Below are positions 25,279 to 34,668 of a DNA stretch of 64,000 nucleotides, piece after piece (within the stretch, counting starts at the first letter, position 1; each line of letters starts with the position of its first letter). This DNA is from Prevotella sp. 885. GTDB lineage: Bacteria > Bacteroidota > Bacteroidia > Bacteroidales > Bacteroidaceae. The stretch covers positions 140,447-204,446 of the forward strand of contig NZ_NOVE01000001.1 of assembly GCF_002265625.1 (NCBI RefSeq), given 5' to 3'. The position numbers and the translations under genes were made by a program. Under the pieces are notes generated by a model. It was not told the DNA's origin. It made no database searches and was given only the letters and a program-made list of their open reading frames with translations.

Positions 25279-27135
25279 ATGCTAATACTCTTCATACTCT
25301 TCGGGGTTGGACTGTTTGTCTTCCTGCGCTATAATATGGGACTGGCACGCAACTCGCGGGGTCAGCAGCAGCGACGTTACCTTCTCGCAGCGCTTCAGGC
25401 TGTCATCCCAATGGAGGCTGCTGTGCTGGCTGGACACAGCGATAACCTTCTGCGCGAAGCGTTGATCATGCCCTGCTCCACCGCCATCGCTGCCTCATTC
25501 CTTACGGCTTTGCTGTGGATGACGGTATATAACGTCACGTATGACCTTACCCACCGCTCATCTTCGCCCGACTATGACAACCACATGGACATCGCTTTCG
25601 GCATCTATCTCTTCGGTTGGCTGACGGCATTGCAGAACATCATAGCATGGTTCTCCCCCATTGCGGCTGCCATCGTGGTAGGAATAGTGGAGGCTGCGCT
25701 CGTCATCATACCACTCGCACAGGCAGTATATTACGCCGTTTATCGCACTTGCGTGGACGAAGCAGGCATGCAGCCGCTTGTAAACACTTACTGGAGCGAG
25801 GCACGCGAGTTCGTAAAGTCGTTCCCGATATGGAAGACAGCGCTGTCATTCGTCTCCATTGGTGGCATCATTGCTCTCTGCATAGCGGCAAACGCCTCTG
25901 CCCCAACCTTCCCTTTGCATGAGGCAGCCACGTCCATCGGTACGGCAGCGGCAGCCTTCTTCATCATCGCCATATTCATTTACTTCACCACATACATCTG
26001 GAAACCGCGCCACGGACTCTTCGTCCGCACCGGTATAATGACGCTCTACATCGACGTACGAACGTATAATCGCAGCACAATGGGTTATCGTACGGGCATG
26101 AAGCAGCGCCTTGAAACGCTGGAAGTGGAGAAGCTTAACGACAGCCCAAGACGCGGAAAGACCATAATAATGGTAATAGGCGAGTCGGCTTGCCGCGACT
26201 ATATGTCTGCTTTCTCTCCCTCACAGCCTTGGGAAACAACGCCTTGGGAGACGCAGATGAGGAAGCAGAAGGATTCGGGATTCGTGTTTTTCCCCAACGC
26301 TTACTCATGTGCCATGCAGACCGTGCCCTCCTTGGAGCGCGTCCTGACCGAGCGAAACCAATATAATGACAAGCCTTTCGCCGACTCTTGCTCCATCATC
26401 GACATCGCAAGACGAGCCGGATACGTGACCAAATGGTATAGCAATCAGAGCTATATAGGCATCAACGACACCTCCGTGACGCTCGTGGCGCAGACCTCCG
26501 ACACAGCCAAATGGGTGAAGAAGGAGGGCGGCATACAGCAGTTTGACGAGTCGTTGCTGAGCTTCCTGGACGAGATAAATCCTAAAGACGACAACTTCGT
26601 GGTGCTGCATCTCAAGGGTTCGCACTTCAATTACGAGAACCGATATCCCGAATCGTTCGCCAAAGAGCACGGACTGCGTACCGACGGGGGCGATGTGGAG
26701 TGTTATCGCAACTCCATCCGCTACACCGACCACGTGCTTGAGCGTATCTATAGTTACGCCAAACAGAAGCTCAACCTCCAGTCTATGATTTATTTCTCTG
26801 ACCACGGAGGCATCCCCGACATGCGTCGTTCGCCGCGTTTCCTCGGCTTCAAGATGGTTCGCATACCGCTTTGGACGTATCTTTCTGACGAATACAGAAA
26901 GCAACATGCCGGCGTTGCAGAGGCATTGAAAGCCAATAGCGACCGCTATTTCACCAACGACCTCGTGTATGAGCTTGTCTGCGGCATCCTTGACGTACGG
27001 TCAAACCGATACGACCGGGCGCAGTCAATAGCCTCAACGTCATACAAATATAAGCGTAACGAGCTGCTCACATACGACGGACGCATCCGTATTGAGGACG
27101 ACGACCTCGACACGAACCCTAAAACAATGCAATAA
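25279..27135 (+). CDS. Phosphoethanolamine transferase (EptA/sulfatase family)
   Basis: 618-residue inner membrane enzyme with about five membrane segments in the first ~250 residues and a periplasmic alkaline phosphatase/sulfatase-fold domain. Metal and active-site residues visible: E302 in VIGESACRDYMSAFSP, the putative Thr348 nucleophile in YSCAMQTVPSLERVL, HLKGSHFNY (~450) and SDHGG (~515). These match the EptA/EptB/CptA group that moves phosphoethanolamine from phosphatidylethanolamine to lipid A or core sugars. Modification of this kind usually lowers the negative charge of LPS and sensitivity to cationic peptides. Operon partners support an LPS substrate. Confidence 0.88.
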   Translation: MLILFILFGVGLFVFLRYNMGLARNSRGQQQRRYLLAALQAVIPMEAAVLAGHSDNLLREALIMPCSTAIAASFLTALLWMTVYNVTYDLTHRSSSPDYDNHMDIAFGIYLFGWLTALQNIIAWFSPIAAAIVVGIVEAALVIIPLAQAVYYAVYRTCVDEAGMQPLVNTYWSEAREFVKSFPIWKTALSFVSIGGIIALCIAANASAPTFPLHEAATSIGTAAAAFFIIAIFIYFTTYIWKPRHGLFVRTGIMTLYIDVRTYNRSTMGYRTGMKQRLETLEVEKLNDSPRRGKTIIMVIGESACRDYMSAFSPSQPWETTPWETQMRKQKDSGFVFFPNAYSCAMQTVPSLERVLTERNQYNDKPFADSCSIIDIARRAGYVTKWYSNQSYIGINDTSVTLVAQTSDTAKWVKKEGGIQQFDESLLSFLDEINPKDDNFVVLHLKGSHFNYENRYPESFAKEHGLRTDGGDVECYRNSIRYTDHVLERIYSYAKQKLNLQSMIYFSDHGGIPDMRRSPRFLGFKMVRIPLWTYLSDEYRKQHAGVAEALKANSDRYFTNDLVYELVCGILDVRSNRYDRAQSIASTSYKYKRNELLTYDGRIRIEDDDLDTNPKTMQ

Positions 27136-27151
27136 TAAAAACAGAAGACAA

Positions 27152-27907
27152 ATGATGTCAATAAGAATAGCCGACAAATACGCCCACCTCAGACCCTTCA
27201 TCGAGTCGATACCGGAACGCATGGAGCATGAGGGCGAAACCATACACAACGGACGAAACCTCATAAAGGTGATGCAGACGCCGGACGGACTGACCGTGAA
27301 CGTAAAGCGATATCACGCTCCGCACTTCCTTAACGCCATAATCTACTCCACCTCCCTTCGCACTCCAAAAGGACAAAGAGCCTACGAATACCCTTCCATA
27401 CTGCTATCAAAGGGCGTGGAAACTCCCGAAGCTGTGGCTTACATTGAGAACCGTGTGATGGGAATACTGAAGGAATCGTACTTCATCAGCCTGCAATGCC
27501 CCTACCCTAACCGCTTCTACGAGGTGGTGAAGATGAAGGAAGAGGAGTGCCTACCGCTCGCAGAAGCCTTCGCACGCTTCACCGCTCACATGCATGAGGA
27601 GCAACTGCTCCATCGCGACTACTCGCCGGGCAACATCCTATGGCAGAAGGACGACAAGGGAGAATACCACTTCTCCGTTGTCGACATCAATCGCATGTAC
27701 TTCGGCGAGGTTACAATGAAGGCTGGATGCGCCAATTTCGCCCGTCTTTGGGGCTCAAAGAAGTTCTTTAAAAGAATAGCTGAGGTTTACGCTAAGGAAC
27801 GAGGCATGAATTATGAGGACTGCCTCAGCAATATAATGGAACAGCGCAAACTGTTCTGGACAAAATACTCGAAGCGACACAATATCTCGTTCGAGCTGGA
27901 TTTATAA
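27152..27907 (+). CDS. Lipopolysaccharide (Kdo/WaaP-type) kinase family protein
   Basis: 251 residues with an atypical protein-kinase-like fold. The catalytic loop HRDYSPGN (H154, D156, N161) and a metal-binding D178 in VVDINRM are clear; the lysine of the N-lobe is probably in GLTVNVKRYHAP. This pattern fits the Kdo/lipopolysaccharide kinase family (Pfam Kdo). The start is the ATG at 27152, 16 bp after the previous stop; an in-frame ATG further upstream overlaps the transferase gene. It closes the operon, after which a long inverted repeat leads into a convergent glycosyltransferase gene. Confidence 0.83.
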   Translation: MMSIRIADKYAHLRPFIESIPERMEHEGETIHNGRNLIKVMQTPDGLTVNVKRYHAPHFLNAIIYSTSLRTPKGQRAYEYPSILLSKGVETPEAVAYIENRVMGILKESYFISLQCPYPNRFYEVVKMKEEECLPLAEAFARFTAHMHEEQLLHRDYSPGNILWQKDDKGEYHFSVVDINRMYFGEVTMKAGCANFARLWGSKKFFKRIAEVYAKERGMNYEDCLSNIMEQRKLFWTKYSKRHNISFELDL

Positions 27908-27923
27908 CTTTTAGTTGAGATTT

Positions 27924-28055
27924 GAGAAGTGAAAGTTGAGAGTTATGATTACTTTTAGTTGAGAATTGAAAGTTGAAAGTTGAGAGTTATGATATCTCTT
28001 TTTAGTATATGATATTATCAATAATGGTAATCATAACTCTCAACTCTCACTTCTC
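27924..28055. repeat. Inverted repeat of GTTGAGA-type words between convergent genes
   Basis: Arms at 27924-27952 and 28027-28055 are complementary over 29 bp with one mismatch (core GTTGAGAGTTATGATTAC). The remainder of the gap is made of the same 7-bp-like words (GTTGAGA, GTTGAAA). The pair could end transcription from both sides. The same design recurs at 55729-55881. Confidence 0.75.
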
Positions 28056-28086
28056 AACTTTCAACTCTCACCCCTCAACCCTCAAC

Positions 28087-29214
28087 TTATTTCTCCTTTC
28101 CGCACAAAATGTCGATGTAGAACTGCACGTATTCGTCTACGGCGCGGTCCCAACTGAACATTGCTGCACGCTGCTTCAGCTTCTCCGCCTTCTCCTCCGG
28201 TGCGCTGGCATAATCGGCAAGTCCCTTACATACAGTCTCAGCCATATCCTTTGCGTCCAGCGAATCGAAGTAATAGCTGATGTCGCCACCCACTTCTGGC
28301 AGCGATGTAAGGCGTGTGAGGAACGAAGGCTTGCCGAAACACATAGCCTCCACTACCGGCAGACCGAAACCTTCCGACATCGAAGGGAACAAAAGGCCCT
28401 TACAACGGCTCAGAAGCGCCGCTTTCTGCTCGCCCGTTACCTTGCCCACAACGGTGACATTCTTCAGCTGTAGGCTCTCTATGGTGTCGTAAACGAGCTT
28501 CTCAAACTTCTCCCCTGCCGTACCAGCAAGCACCAGATGCTCGCCAGGCAGATGCTTCATCATCTCCAGTATCAGAATCACGTTCTTCTTGCGCGACCAG
28601 CGTGAGATGTGGAAAAGGAAAGTCTTAGGCACTCCCATTCCCTCCAGCTCCTTGTCATACTGCTCCTGGGTCTTCGTATTGAGATTGGTAACGCCATTGC
28701 AAATCACACGGGCAGGCTGCTTGAAGTCATAGTAGCACTTGACATCCTGCTCTGTAAAGTTGGATATGAACGACAGATGCGTAGCCTGATCGAGGCGACG
28801 GGTGGTCACCATCAGCTTCTTACGCTTGTGCAAACCGGTTATCTCGTTGTGCATGAAGTTGAAGTCGTGCACCGTAACAAGTAGCTTCGGAGCAATACGA
28901 ACTCTGAACTTATAGAACTGATTGGTCCAATGCACCATATCCACACTCGGCAGCAGCCAACGACGCAGCGGCGTGAACAGACTGTTCTTCAGCAATTCAC
29001 GACGCACCTTGTTGATGACGTAGTAGTCGACATTGTCGCCGAAAGCTCCCACCATCTCCTTATCCACGAGAAACAGAAGCTTTATGCCATACTTATCGAG
29101 CAGCATCGGAGCCTTGTCTGCAAGGCGTATACCTATGCTTTTCTCAAACTCTCCAAGACCTGTATTCAGCAGATGTGAGTTGGTCATCGATACAGCAAGT
29201 GTCTTACATTTCAT
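28087..29214 (-). CDS. Glycosyltransferase family 4/group 1
   Basis: 375-residue GT-B enzyme. The donor-site E-x7-E motif is in FPSMSEGFGLPVVEA, and the donor domain begins near FLFHISRWSRKKNVILILEMM. The acceptor half holds VHDFNFMHNEITGLHKRKK. It lies convergent to the LPS core operon and separated only by a palindrome, so a role in the same polysaccharide is plausible but not shown. It resembles the DUF1972/mannosyl-type branches less than the core glucosyl/mannosyl transferases. Confidence 0.87.
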   Translation of the reverse strand: MKCKTLAVSMTNSHLLNTGLGEFEKSIGIRLADKAPMLLDKYGIKLLFLVDKEMVGAFGDNVDYYVINKVRRELLKNSLFTPLRRWLLPSVDMVHWTNQFYKFRVRIAPKLLVTVHDFNFMHNEITGLHKRKKLMVTTRRLDQATHLSFISNFTEQDVKCYYDFKQPARVICNGVTNLNTKTQEQYDKELEGMGVPKTFLFHISRWSRKKNVILILEMMKHLPGEHLVLAGTAGEKFEKLVYDTIESLQLKNVTVVGKVTGEQKAALLSRCKGLLFPSMSEGFGLPVVEAMCFGKPSFLTRLTSLPEVGGDISYYFDSLDAKDMAETVCKGLADYASAPEEKAEKLKQRAAMFSWDRAVDEYVQFYIDILCGKEK

Positions 29215-29313
29215 ATTCTTCTCTAAATAGTTAAGTTGTTACCCAATTCGTTTCTTAATTATTCTCTCTCGTTATTGCTTATATAACGAATTTATACAGC
29301 TTATATTATAAGA

Positions 29314-32043
29314 TCACGACCTTCCGGTCACGATTTTCTTTATCTCGTTCAGCTTGTTGAGCGCCTCCACGGGCGTGAGGTTGTTGATGTCCAGACCTAT
29401 TATCTCGTCGCGTATCTGGCAGAGCACGGGGTCGTCCAGCTGGAAGAAAGACAACTGTACGCCTTGAACGGACGACTGGCTGGCGATGTTGCGCGTGGAG
29501 AGCTTGCCTCCCTTGCGCCTCTTTACGGACGTGACGGTAGTGGCTGCGGCGTTCTCTGAAGGAGCTTCTGCCGATGCCCCTGCCCCACTCTCGTCCACTC
29601 CCACTCCGGCATTGTCCGCCTCAAGCTGCTTCAGAATGGCGTTGGCGCGGTTCACTATCGACTTCGGCATACCGGCTATCTCTGCCACATGTATACCGAA
29701 CGAATGTTCTGATCCGCCCGGCATAAGCTTGCGGAGGAAGATAACCTTGCCGTTCACCTCCTTCACGCTCACATTATAGTTCTTGATACGCTCGAAATGC
29801 TTCTCCATTTCGTTAAGCTCGTGATAGTGAGTGGCGAAGAGCGTGCGGGCCTGAGCGCCCGAATGCTGATGCAGATACTCCACGATGGCCCACGCAATGG
29901 AGATGCCGTCGTACGTGGAAGTGCCTCGTCCAAGCTCGTCGAAGAGCACTAAGGATCGCGGCGTCACGTTGTTGAGGATGTCCGAAGCCTCGGTCATCTC
30001 CACCATAAACGTCGATTCGCCCAACGAGATATTGTCCGAAGCGCCCACACGTGTGAATATCTTGTCCACAAGACCGATACGTGCCGAGTCGGCAGGTACG
30101 AAGCTTCCCATCTGCGCCATGAGCGTGATAAGGGCAGTCTGGCGCAGCAACGCCGACTTACCAGCCATGTTTGGTCCGGTGATTATCATTATCTGCTGCT
30201 TCTCCGTGTCGAGTTTTATGTCGTTCGGAACATACTGCTCGCCTACCGGAAGCTGTGTTTCGATGACAGGATGGCGTCCTGCCTGTATCTCCAACAGGGC
30301 GTCGTCAGCCACGACAGGACGAACATAACGATGCTCTTCCGCCGCCTTTGCGAAGGAAAGCAGACAGTCTATGCGGGCTATGATATTGGCATTGATCTGT
30401 ATCTGTGGCACAAACTCAGCCATATCCGTAACCAGTTCGTTGAAGAGACGGCTCTCAAGGGCGAGAATCTTCTCGTCCGCACCCATGATTTTCTCCTCAT
30501 ATTCCTTCAGTTCCTGCGTGATATAGCGCTCCGCATTGGCAAGCGTCTGCTTGCGAATCCATTCCTGTGGCACGGCGTCCTTATAAGTATTGCGCACCTC
30601 AAGGTAATATCCGAAGACGTTGTTATATCCCACTTTAAGCGACTGGATGCCTGTCCTCGCCGCCTCTTCCTCCTGAATCTTCAGCAGATAGTCGCGGCCT
30701 CCACGCGAAATGGAGCGCAGCTCGTCCAGCTCCTCTGAGTAGCCGGAAGCTATTACATCGCCCTTCGCCACGAGCAAAGGCGGATCAGACTGAATCTCGC
30801 GTTCGATGCGGTCGCGCAGACTCTCGCAAAGATTGAGCCTGTCACCCATCGAACGGATTTCTTCGCAGTCAGAACTGAGACAGGCAGACTTCACAGGAAC
30901 AAGCGCCTGTAGAGCCAATTTCATCTGAACCACCTCTCTTGGCGACACTCTTCCTACGGCCACCTTCGATATTATTCGCTCTATATCGCCTATGCGATGG
31001 AGCTGTTCGTCAATGACCTGGCGGAAGTCGGGCTTGCGGAAGAACGTCTCGACGACGTCAAGACGCTTGCCTATCGTCGCTACGTCGCGCAGCGGAAATA
31101 CGGTCCAGCGCTTCAGCATACGCGCTCCCATCGCCGTTGTGGTGCGGTCGATGACGTCAAGGAGCGACGAACCGTCCTCCTGCATGCTGCCAAGCAGCTC
31201 CAAAGATCGGATGGTGAACTTGTCAAGACGCACATAACGGTCCTCCTCAATGCGTCGGAGCGACGTTATATGGCCTATATTGGTGTGCTGCGTCATCTCC
31301 AGATACTGCATGATTACGCCGGCAGCCACCACGCCAAGCGTGAGATGCTCCACACCGAAACCCTTGAGCGACTGCGTGCCGAAGTGCTTGAGGAGCTTCT
31401 GACGCGAACTCTGCTCCGTAAACATCCAGTCGTCCAGCTGGAACGTACACCACCTGTTGCCGAACCTGTCCTCGAATTCACGCTTCATCTGACGGTCGTG
31501 CAGCACCTCCTTAGGCTGGAAAGACACCAACAGCTTCTCCACGTAATCAGACGTGCCCTCCCCTACCAGGAATTCTCCCGTAGAGATATCGAGGAACGAC
31601 ACGCCGCATGCCGTCTTCGTCATGTGTACGGCAGCCAGAAAGTTGTTCTCCTTATAGTTCAGCACCGTATCGTCCATCGACACGCCGGGCGTCACAAGCT
31701 CCGTAACGCCACGCTTTACGAGGGTCTTCGTAAGCTTCGGATCTTCCAGCTGGTCGCAGATGGCAACGCGCTTTCCGGCACGGATGAGCTTAGGCAGATA
31801 AGTGTCGAGAGCGTGATAAGGGAAACCAGCCATCTCGCAAGCTGCGCCATTGGCGTTCTTTCCATTGGAGCGACGTGTAAGCGTAATGCCAAGAATCTTA
31901 GCCGCCTCCACGGCGTCATCAGCGTAAGTCTCGTAGAAGTCGCCGCAGCGGAAGAGCAATAAAGCGTCCGGATTGGCCTCCTTGAACGAATAAAACTGTC
32001 GCATCATCGGCGTAAGTCCATCATCCTTCTTTTTCTGAACCAT
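29314..32043 (-). CDS. mutS: DNA mismatch repair protein MutS
   Basis: 909-residue mismatch recognition ATPase. The mismatch-reading motif is [10 protein letters not shown] (F36, E38). Connector, core lever and clamp domains follow, then the ATPase domain with Walker [14 protein letters not shown] at about residues 622-634, the DELGRGTST Walker B/signature region and FATHYHEL. The C-terminal extension after a glycine/alanine-rich linker carries QLSFF, which fits a beta-clamp binding motif. This is MutS1, not MutS2: no Smr domain, and the GxFYE motif is intact. Transcribed alone, leftward, away from the candidate origin. Confidence 0.97.
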   Translation of the reverse strand: MVQKKKDDGLTPMMRQFYSFKEANPDALLLFRCGDFYETYADDAVEAAKILGITLTRRSNGKNANGAACEMAGFPYHALDTYLPKLIRAGKRVAICDQLEDPKLTKTLVKRGVTELVTPGVSMDDTVLNYKENNFLAAVHMTKTACGVSFLDISTGEFLVGEGTSDYVEKLLVSFQPKEVLHDRQMKREFEDRFGNRWCTFQLDDWMFTEQSSRQKLLKHFGTQSLKGFGVEHLTLGVVAAGVIMQYLEMTQHTNIGHITSLRRIEEDRYVRLDKFTIRSLELLGSMQEDGSSLLDVIDRTTTAMGARMLKRWTVFPLRDVATIGKRLDVVETFFRKPDFRQVIDEQLHRIGDIERIISKVAVGRVSPREVVQMKLALQALVPVKSACLSSDCEEIRSMGDRLNLCESLRDRIEREIQSDPPLLVAKGDVIASGYSEELDELRSISRGGRDYLLKIQEEEAARTGIQSLKVGYNNVFGYYLEVRNTYKDAVPQEWIRKQTLANAERYITQELKEYEEKIMGADEKILALESRLFNELVTDMAEFVPQIQINANIIARIDCLLSFAKAAEEHRYVRPVVADDALLEIQAGRHPVIETQLPVGEQYVPNDIKLDTEKQQIMIITGPNMAGKSALLRQTALITLMAQMGSFVPADSARIGLVDKIFTRVGASDNISLGESTFMVEMTEASDILNNVTPRSLVLFDELGRGTSTYDGISIAWAIVEYLHQHSGAQARTLFATHYHELNEMEKHFERIKNYNVSVKEVNGKVIFLRKLMPGGSEHSFGIHVAEIAGMPKSIVNRANAILKQLEADNAGVGVDESGAGASAEAPSENAAATTVTSVKRRKGGKLSTRNIASQSSVQGVQLSFFQLDDPVLCQIRDEIIGLDINNLTPVEALNKLNEIKKIVTGRS

Positions 32044-32220
32044 ATATTAGGATTGTTCTGTTTTTTATTTAATTACGTATCAATAACCATGCAGCCCCGA
32101 TATAAATATAAAGATGTATCGGCTGCAACTTACAAAAGAAATAAAAAAAAACGGGATACGCAAATTTATGGTAATGAATTTAAGCTTCTCAAGCTATAGT
32201 TTAGTTGTTAATTATTATGT

Positions 32221-32242
32221 TTGGTACCGTTTTTGGTACCAA
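32221..32242. promoter_or_regulatory. Putative toxin-antitoxin operator (inverted repeat)
   Basis: Perfect inverted repeat TTGGTACC-GTTTTT-GGTACCAA just upstream of the promoter elements of the antitoxin gene. Phd/YefM antitoxins repress their own operon through such palindromes. Confidence 0.6.
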
Positions 32243-32247
32243 AACGG

Positions 32248-32278
32248 TTGCCAATATAAAATATAATACCTAACTTTG
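32248..32278 (+). promoter_or_regulatory. Promoter of the toxin-antitoxin operon
   Basis: TTG (32248-32250), 20 bp, TAACTTTG (32271-32278). It starts 6 bp after the palindrome, so bound antitoxin would hinder polymerase. The antitoxin start is at 32305. Confidence 0.6.
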
Positions 32279-32304
32279 TGGCGTAAACATAAAGTAAAAT
32301 AATC

Positions 32305-32559
32305 ATGATGATAGTTAGCGCAAGAGATTTCAGAGCCAATCAGGGCAAATATTTCTCAATGGTAAATTCAGGTGAACACGTGATTCTGAAGTCACGTGAA
32401 GGCAGTTTTCGTCTTGTTCCTGTTACCTCTTCAGACGCCGTTACTGAAACAACACAAAACATAGCGGCTGATCTGAGAGGAGCACTTCGTGAACTAAAGG
32501 ATGCTGTTGCCGGCAAGAAACAGCTGAATACACTTGATAAATTGATAAATGAATTATAG
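32305..32559 (+). CDS. Phd/YefM-family antitoxin
   Basis: 84 residues. The N-terminal half (MMIVSARDFRANQGKYFSMV, then GEHVILKSREGSFRLVPV) is the Phd/YefM DNA-binding and dimerising fold. The C-terminal half (ADLRGALRELKDAVAGKKQL) is a charged helix expected to wrap the toxin. Two adjacent ATGs exist (32305 and 32308). The gene overlaps the toxin gene by 11 bp, typical of translational coupling. It neutralises the toxin and probably represses its own promoter through the GGTACC palindrome. Confidence 0.85.
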   Translation: MMIVSARDFRANQGKYFSMVNSGEHVILKSREGSFRLVPVTSSDAVTETTQNIAADLRGALRELKDAVAGKKQLNTLDKLINEL

Positions 32560-32893
32560 AATTACAACCTCAAGTTACTTCGATGCAACAGCGAAAAAGC
32601 TTGCAAAGAAATACCCTTCGTTCAAAGATGACTTGATAAACTTTGGTAAAACGCTTCTCGAGAACCCACTACAAGGAGCAGAATTAGCTCCAGGCATCCG
32701 CAAAATACGAATGGCCATAAAGTCGAAAAGCAAGGGAAAGTCTGGCGGAGCAAGAGTCATCACGTATAATTTCATCACGAAGGAGATGGAGGGAGAGATT
32801 GTTCTTCTACTCATTTATGACAAAGAGAATGCTTCAACCGCAAAGGTCAGTATTCTCAAAGAAATCATTAAAGAAGAGGGATTCCCTCTTTAA
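32549..32893 (+). CDS. RelE/ParE-family toxin
   Basis: 114 residues in the usual size range for RelE/HigB-like toxins. The start MNYRITTSSYFDATAKKLAKKYPS matches the first strand and basic helices of the family. The central block LAPGIRKIRMAIKSKSKGKSGGARVITYNF resembles the basic substrate-binding region, and the end LLLIYDKENASTAKVSILKEII corresponds to the last strand and helix. Family members are ribosome-dependent mRNA endonucleases or gyrase poisons, and which one applies here is not decided by sequence. Coupled to the antitoxin by overlap. Confidence 0.8.
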   Translation: MNYRITTSSYFDATAKKLAKKYPSFKDDLINFGKTLLENPLQGAELAPGIRKIRMAIKSKSKGKSGGARVITYNFITKEMEGEIVLLLIYDKENASTAKVSILKEIIKEEGFPL

Positions 32894-32914
32894 TGAAACA
32901 CATATTTAAATGAC

Positions 32915-32956
32915 AAAACCGATGATACCATCTTTATTTGGTATCATCGGTTTTTT
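32915..32956 (+). terminator. Intrinsic terminator of toxin-antitoxin operon
   Basis: AACCGATGATACCA pairs with TGGTATCATCGGTT, followed by a T-run. It lies just before the first DnaA box of the candidate origin. Confidence 0.88.
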
Positions 32957-33248
32957 ATGTTATCCACAATATCCTGTCAGTTATCTACACCTGTTTGTCA
33001 GTTATCTACAATAACAGGCATACGAAGTTATCCACAATTGTGGATAACCTGTGGATAACTCTGCAACAGGCTGATACACAATATGCAGTTATTAACAAAA
33101 TGAGTTGAAAAGAGAGGATTTTTCTGCCTGTTTATCAACACCCAGAAATGACATACGCACACAAAAACGCTGCGTTACGCACACAGCAATTTCTGTTTAT
33201 CGCACACACAAAATCCTTATTCACAAGTTATCCACACTCATGTGGATA

Positions 33249-33636
33249 ATGCAAATATCGTACAAAGAGTAAAAACATGTTACAAAATAAAAATCAATTC
33301 TAGAGATTCAGATACGTGATTTTCTTGTCTTTCACGATTAAAAAGCAACCATCACTTATCAATAGAGCCACTTTTACACTACGAAAGTGCCACTTTTAGT
33401 CTCTAATAGTGGCACTATTGCATGATAAAAGTGGCACTATTAGAGTGTAAAAGTGGCTCTATGATGGCATAAAGTGGCTGTTTAAGGACGCAAATCATTG
33501 CACACATTATACAAAAACCGCATAAACGACTGACAATAAATAAGTTGACGCTGCACGCTCAAAACTCAAGAATTTCGCACCAAAGATTTCGTTGTGCGCT
33601 CAAGTGGCAGTATTGAGCGTTAGAAATGCAAATATC
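33249..33636 (+). repeat. 390-bp palindrome-array element, copy B (inside candidate oriC)
   Basis: Starts ATGCAAATATCGTACAAAG directly after a palindromic DnaA-box pair and ends AGAAATGCAAATATCGT. The 5' block and the 3' block (CGCTCAAAACTCAAGAATTT to TTGAGCG) match copy A closely, while 33480-33550 is diverged. The array reads ATAGAGCCACTTTTACACT ... AGTGTAAAAGTGGCTCTAT: the outer arms differ from copy A (GAG/CTC instead of GCG/CGC) but change together, keeping the pairing. Confidence 0.85.
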
Positions 33637-33669
33637 GTCTTCGGCGGAACCGTAGAAGAATTAGGAATC

Positions 33670-33699
33670 CTTGCTTAGGCAAGCGGCAAAGCCGAGCGA
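33670..33699 (+). repeat. Short hairpin repeat, copy 1
   Basis: CTTGCTTAGGCAAG followed by CGGCAAAGCCGAGCGA; two small stems in a row. An almost identical copy lies at 55764-55793. Confidence 0.7.
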
Positions 33700-34319
33700 G
33701 GAATGTTGAATTATTCTCGTCTTCGCATACGAATGTAAGTTATAAACATTAGTGTTGGTAACTTTATAAATGATTGGTATACAGCAAATAGTTATTAACA
33801 TACCTGTGTATAAGCCTGTTTATTCCGTTATAAAACAGGCAAACAAAAGCAATTCCTGTTCAGAAGCGCCAGTATTATCAACACACAGGATTATGAACAG
33901 GATTGTTGATAACTGACTTAACATACTGAAACACAAGGATAAGTTATTAACAATTAACGTTGAAAATCCTGTATATAACAGGAATATAGCCTGTGGATAA
34001 CACTACGTATACACCAGTTATCCACACTCTATGAGCCTGTCTTGAATAATAGGGGAGGACAGGCGTAGGAATGGTATCAACAGATAGTTATCAACATACC
34101 TGTGGATAACTCTATAAGTATACTGATAATCAACGTATAGTTATTCTACAAGCATGTTTATATGATGAAAAACAGGCGGAAAAGGGTGGGGTAGGGGGCG
34201 CTTGTTATCCACAGGTTAACGTAAATTGTGGATAACTGCGTAAACGAATGATAATCAATATACTAATATTAACAATAGCATATCCTTTGTAATTATGTAT
34301 AAGCAGTTAATACAAACTT

Positions 34320-34435
34320 AGGAGGCTATGGCGTCCCGCCGTAGCCATGCACCCATTAACGGTTAGCATAATAAGTTGTTTGATGTCAGGTATTGGAGGC
34401 TGCGTGGCTACGGCGAGACGCCATAGCCTCCTAAG
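34320..34435. repeat. Long hairpin of two inverted GGCTATGGCG-family repeats in candidate oriC
   Basis: Arms 34320-34352 and 34402-34435 are inverted copies of the same sequence (AGGAGGCTATGGCGTC ... CGTAGCCA) with two differences, separated by about 50 bp. Each arm also folds on itself. The same repeat occurs singly at 18925-18959. Confidence 0.8.
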
Positions 34436-34660
34436 TTACCAATATAACTAAACAAAAGTAGATGATTCAGCCATCGTGCCGCCTCCTGTTCATAACCCTG
34501 TGATACCTGTTAATAACCGTGTGGAGAAGCCTGTGGATAACTCGCCACTTATCAACAGGGGACAGGGAGTAGCAGTTGGGGTGTGGATAACTAACACTAT
34601 TATTAAACTGATATTACAAAGTTTTCCACGATTATTAATCGAAAAAAGATATAAACTTAT

Positions 34661-34668
34661 TAACTTTG
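34661..34668 (+). promoter_or_regulatory. Possible promoter -7 element for nadA
   Basis: TAACTTTG, 265 bp upstream of nadA and within the DnaA-box region. The distance makes it only a candidate. Confidence 0.3.

Noticed and set aside
30997..31962. 321-codon plus-strand frame opposite mutS
   Set aside because: Antisense to the conserved MutS core; composition is that of a shadow frame.
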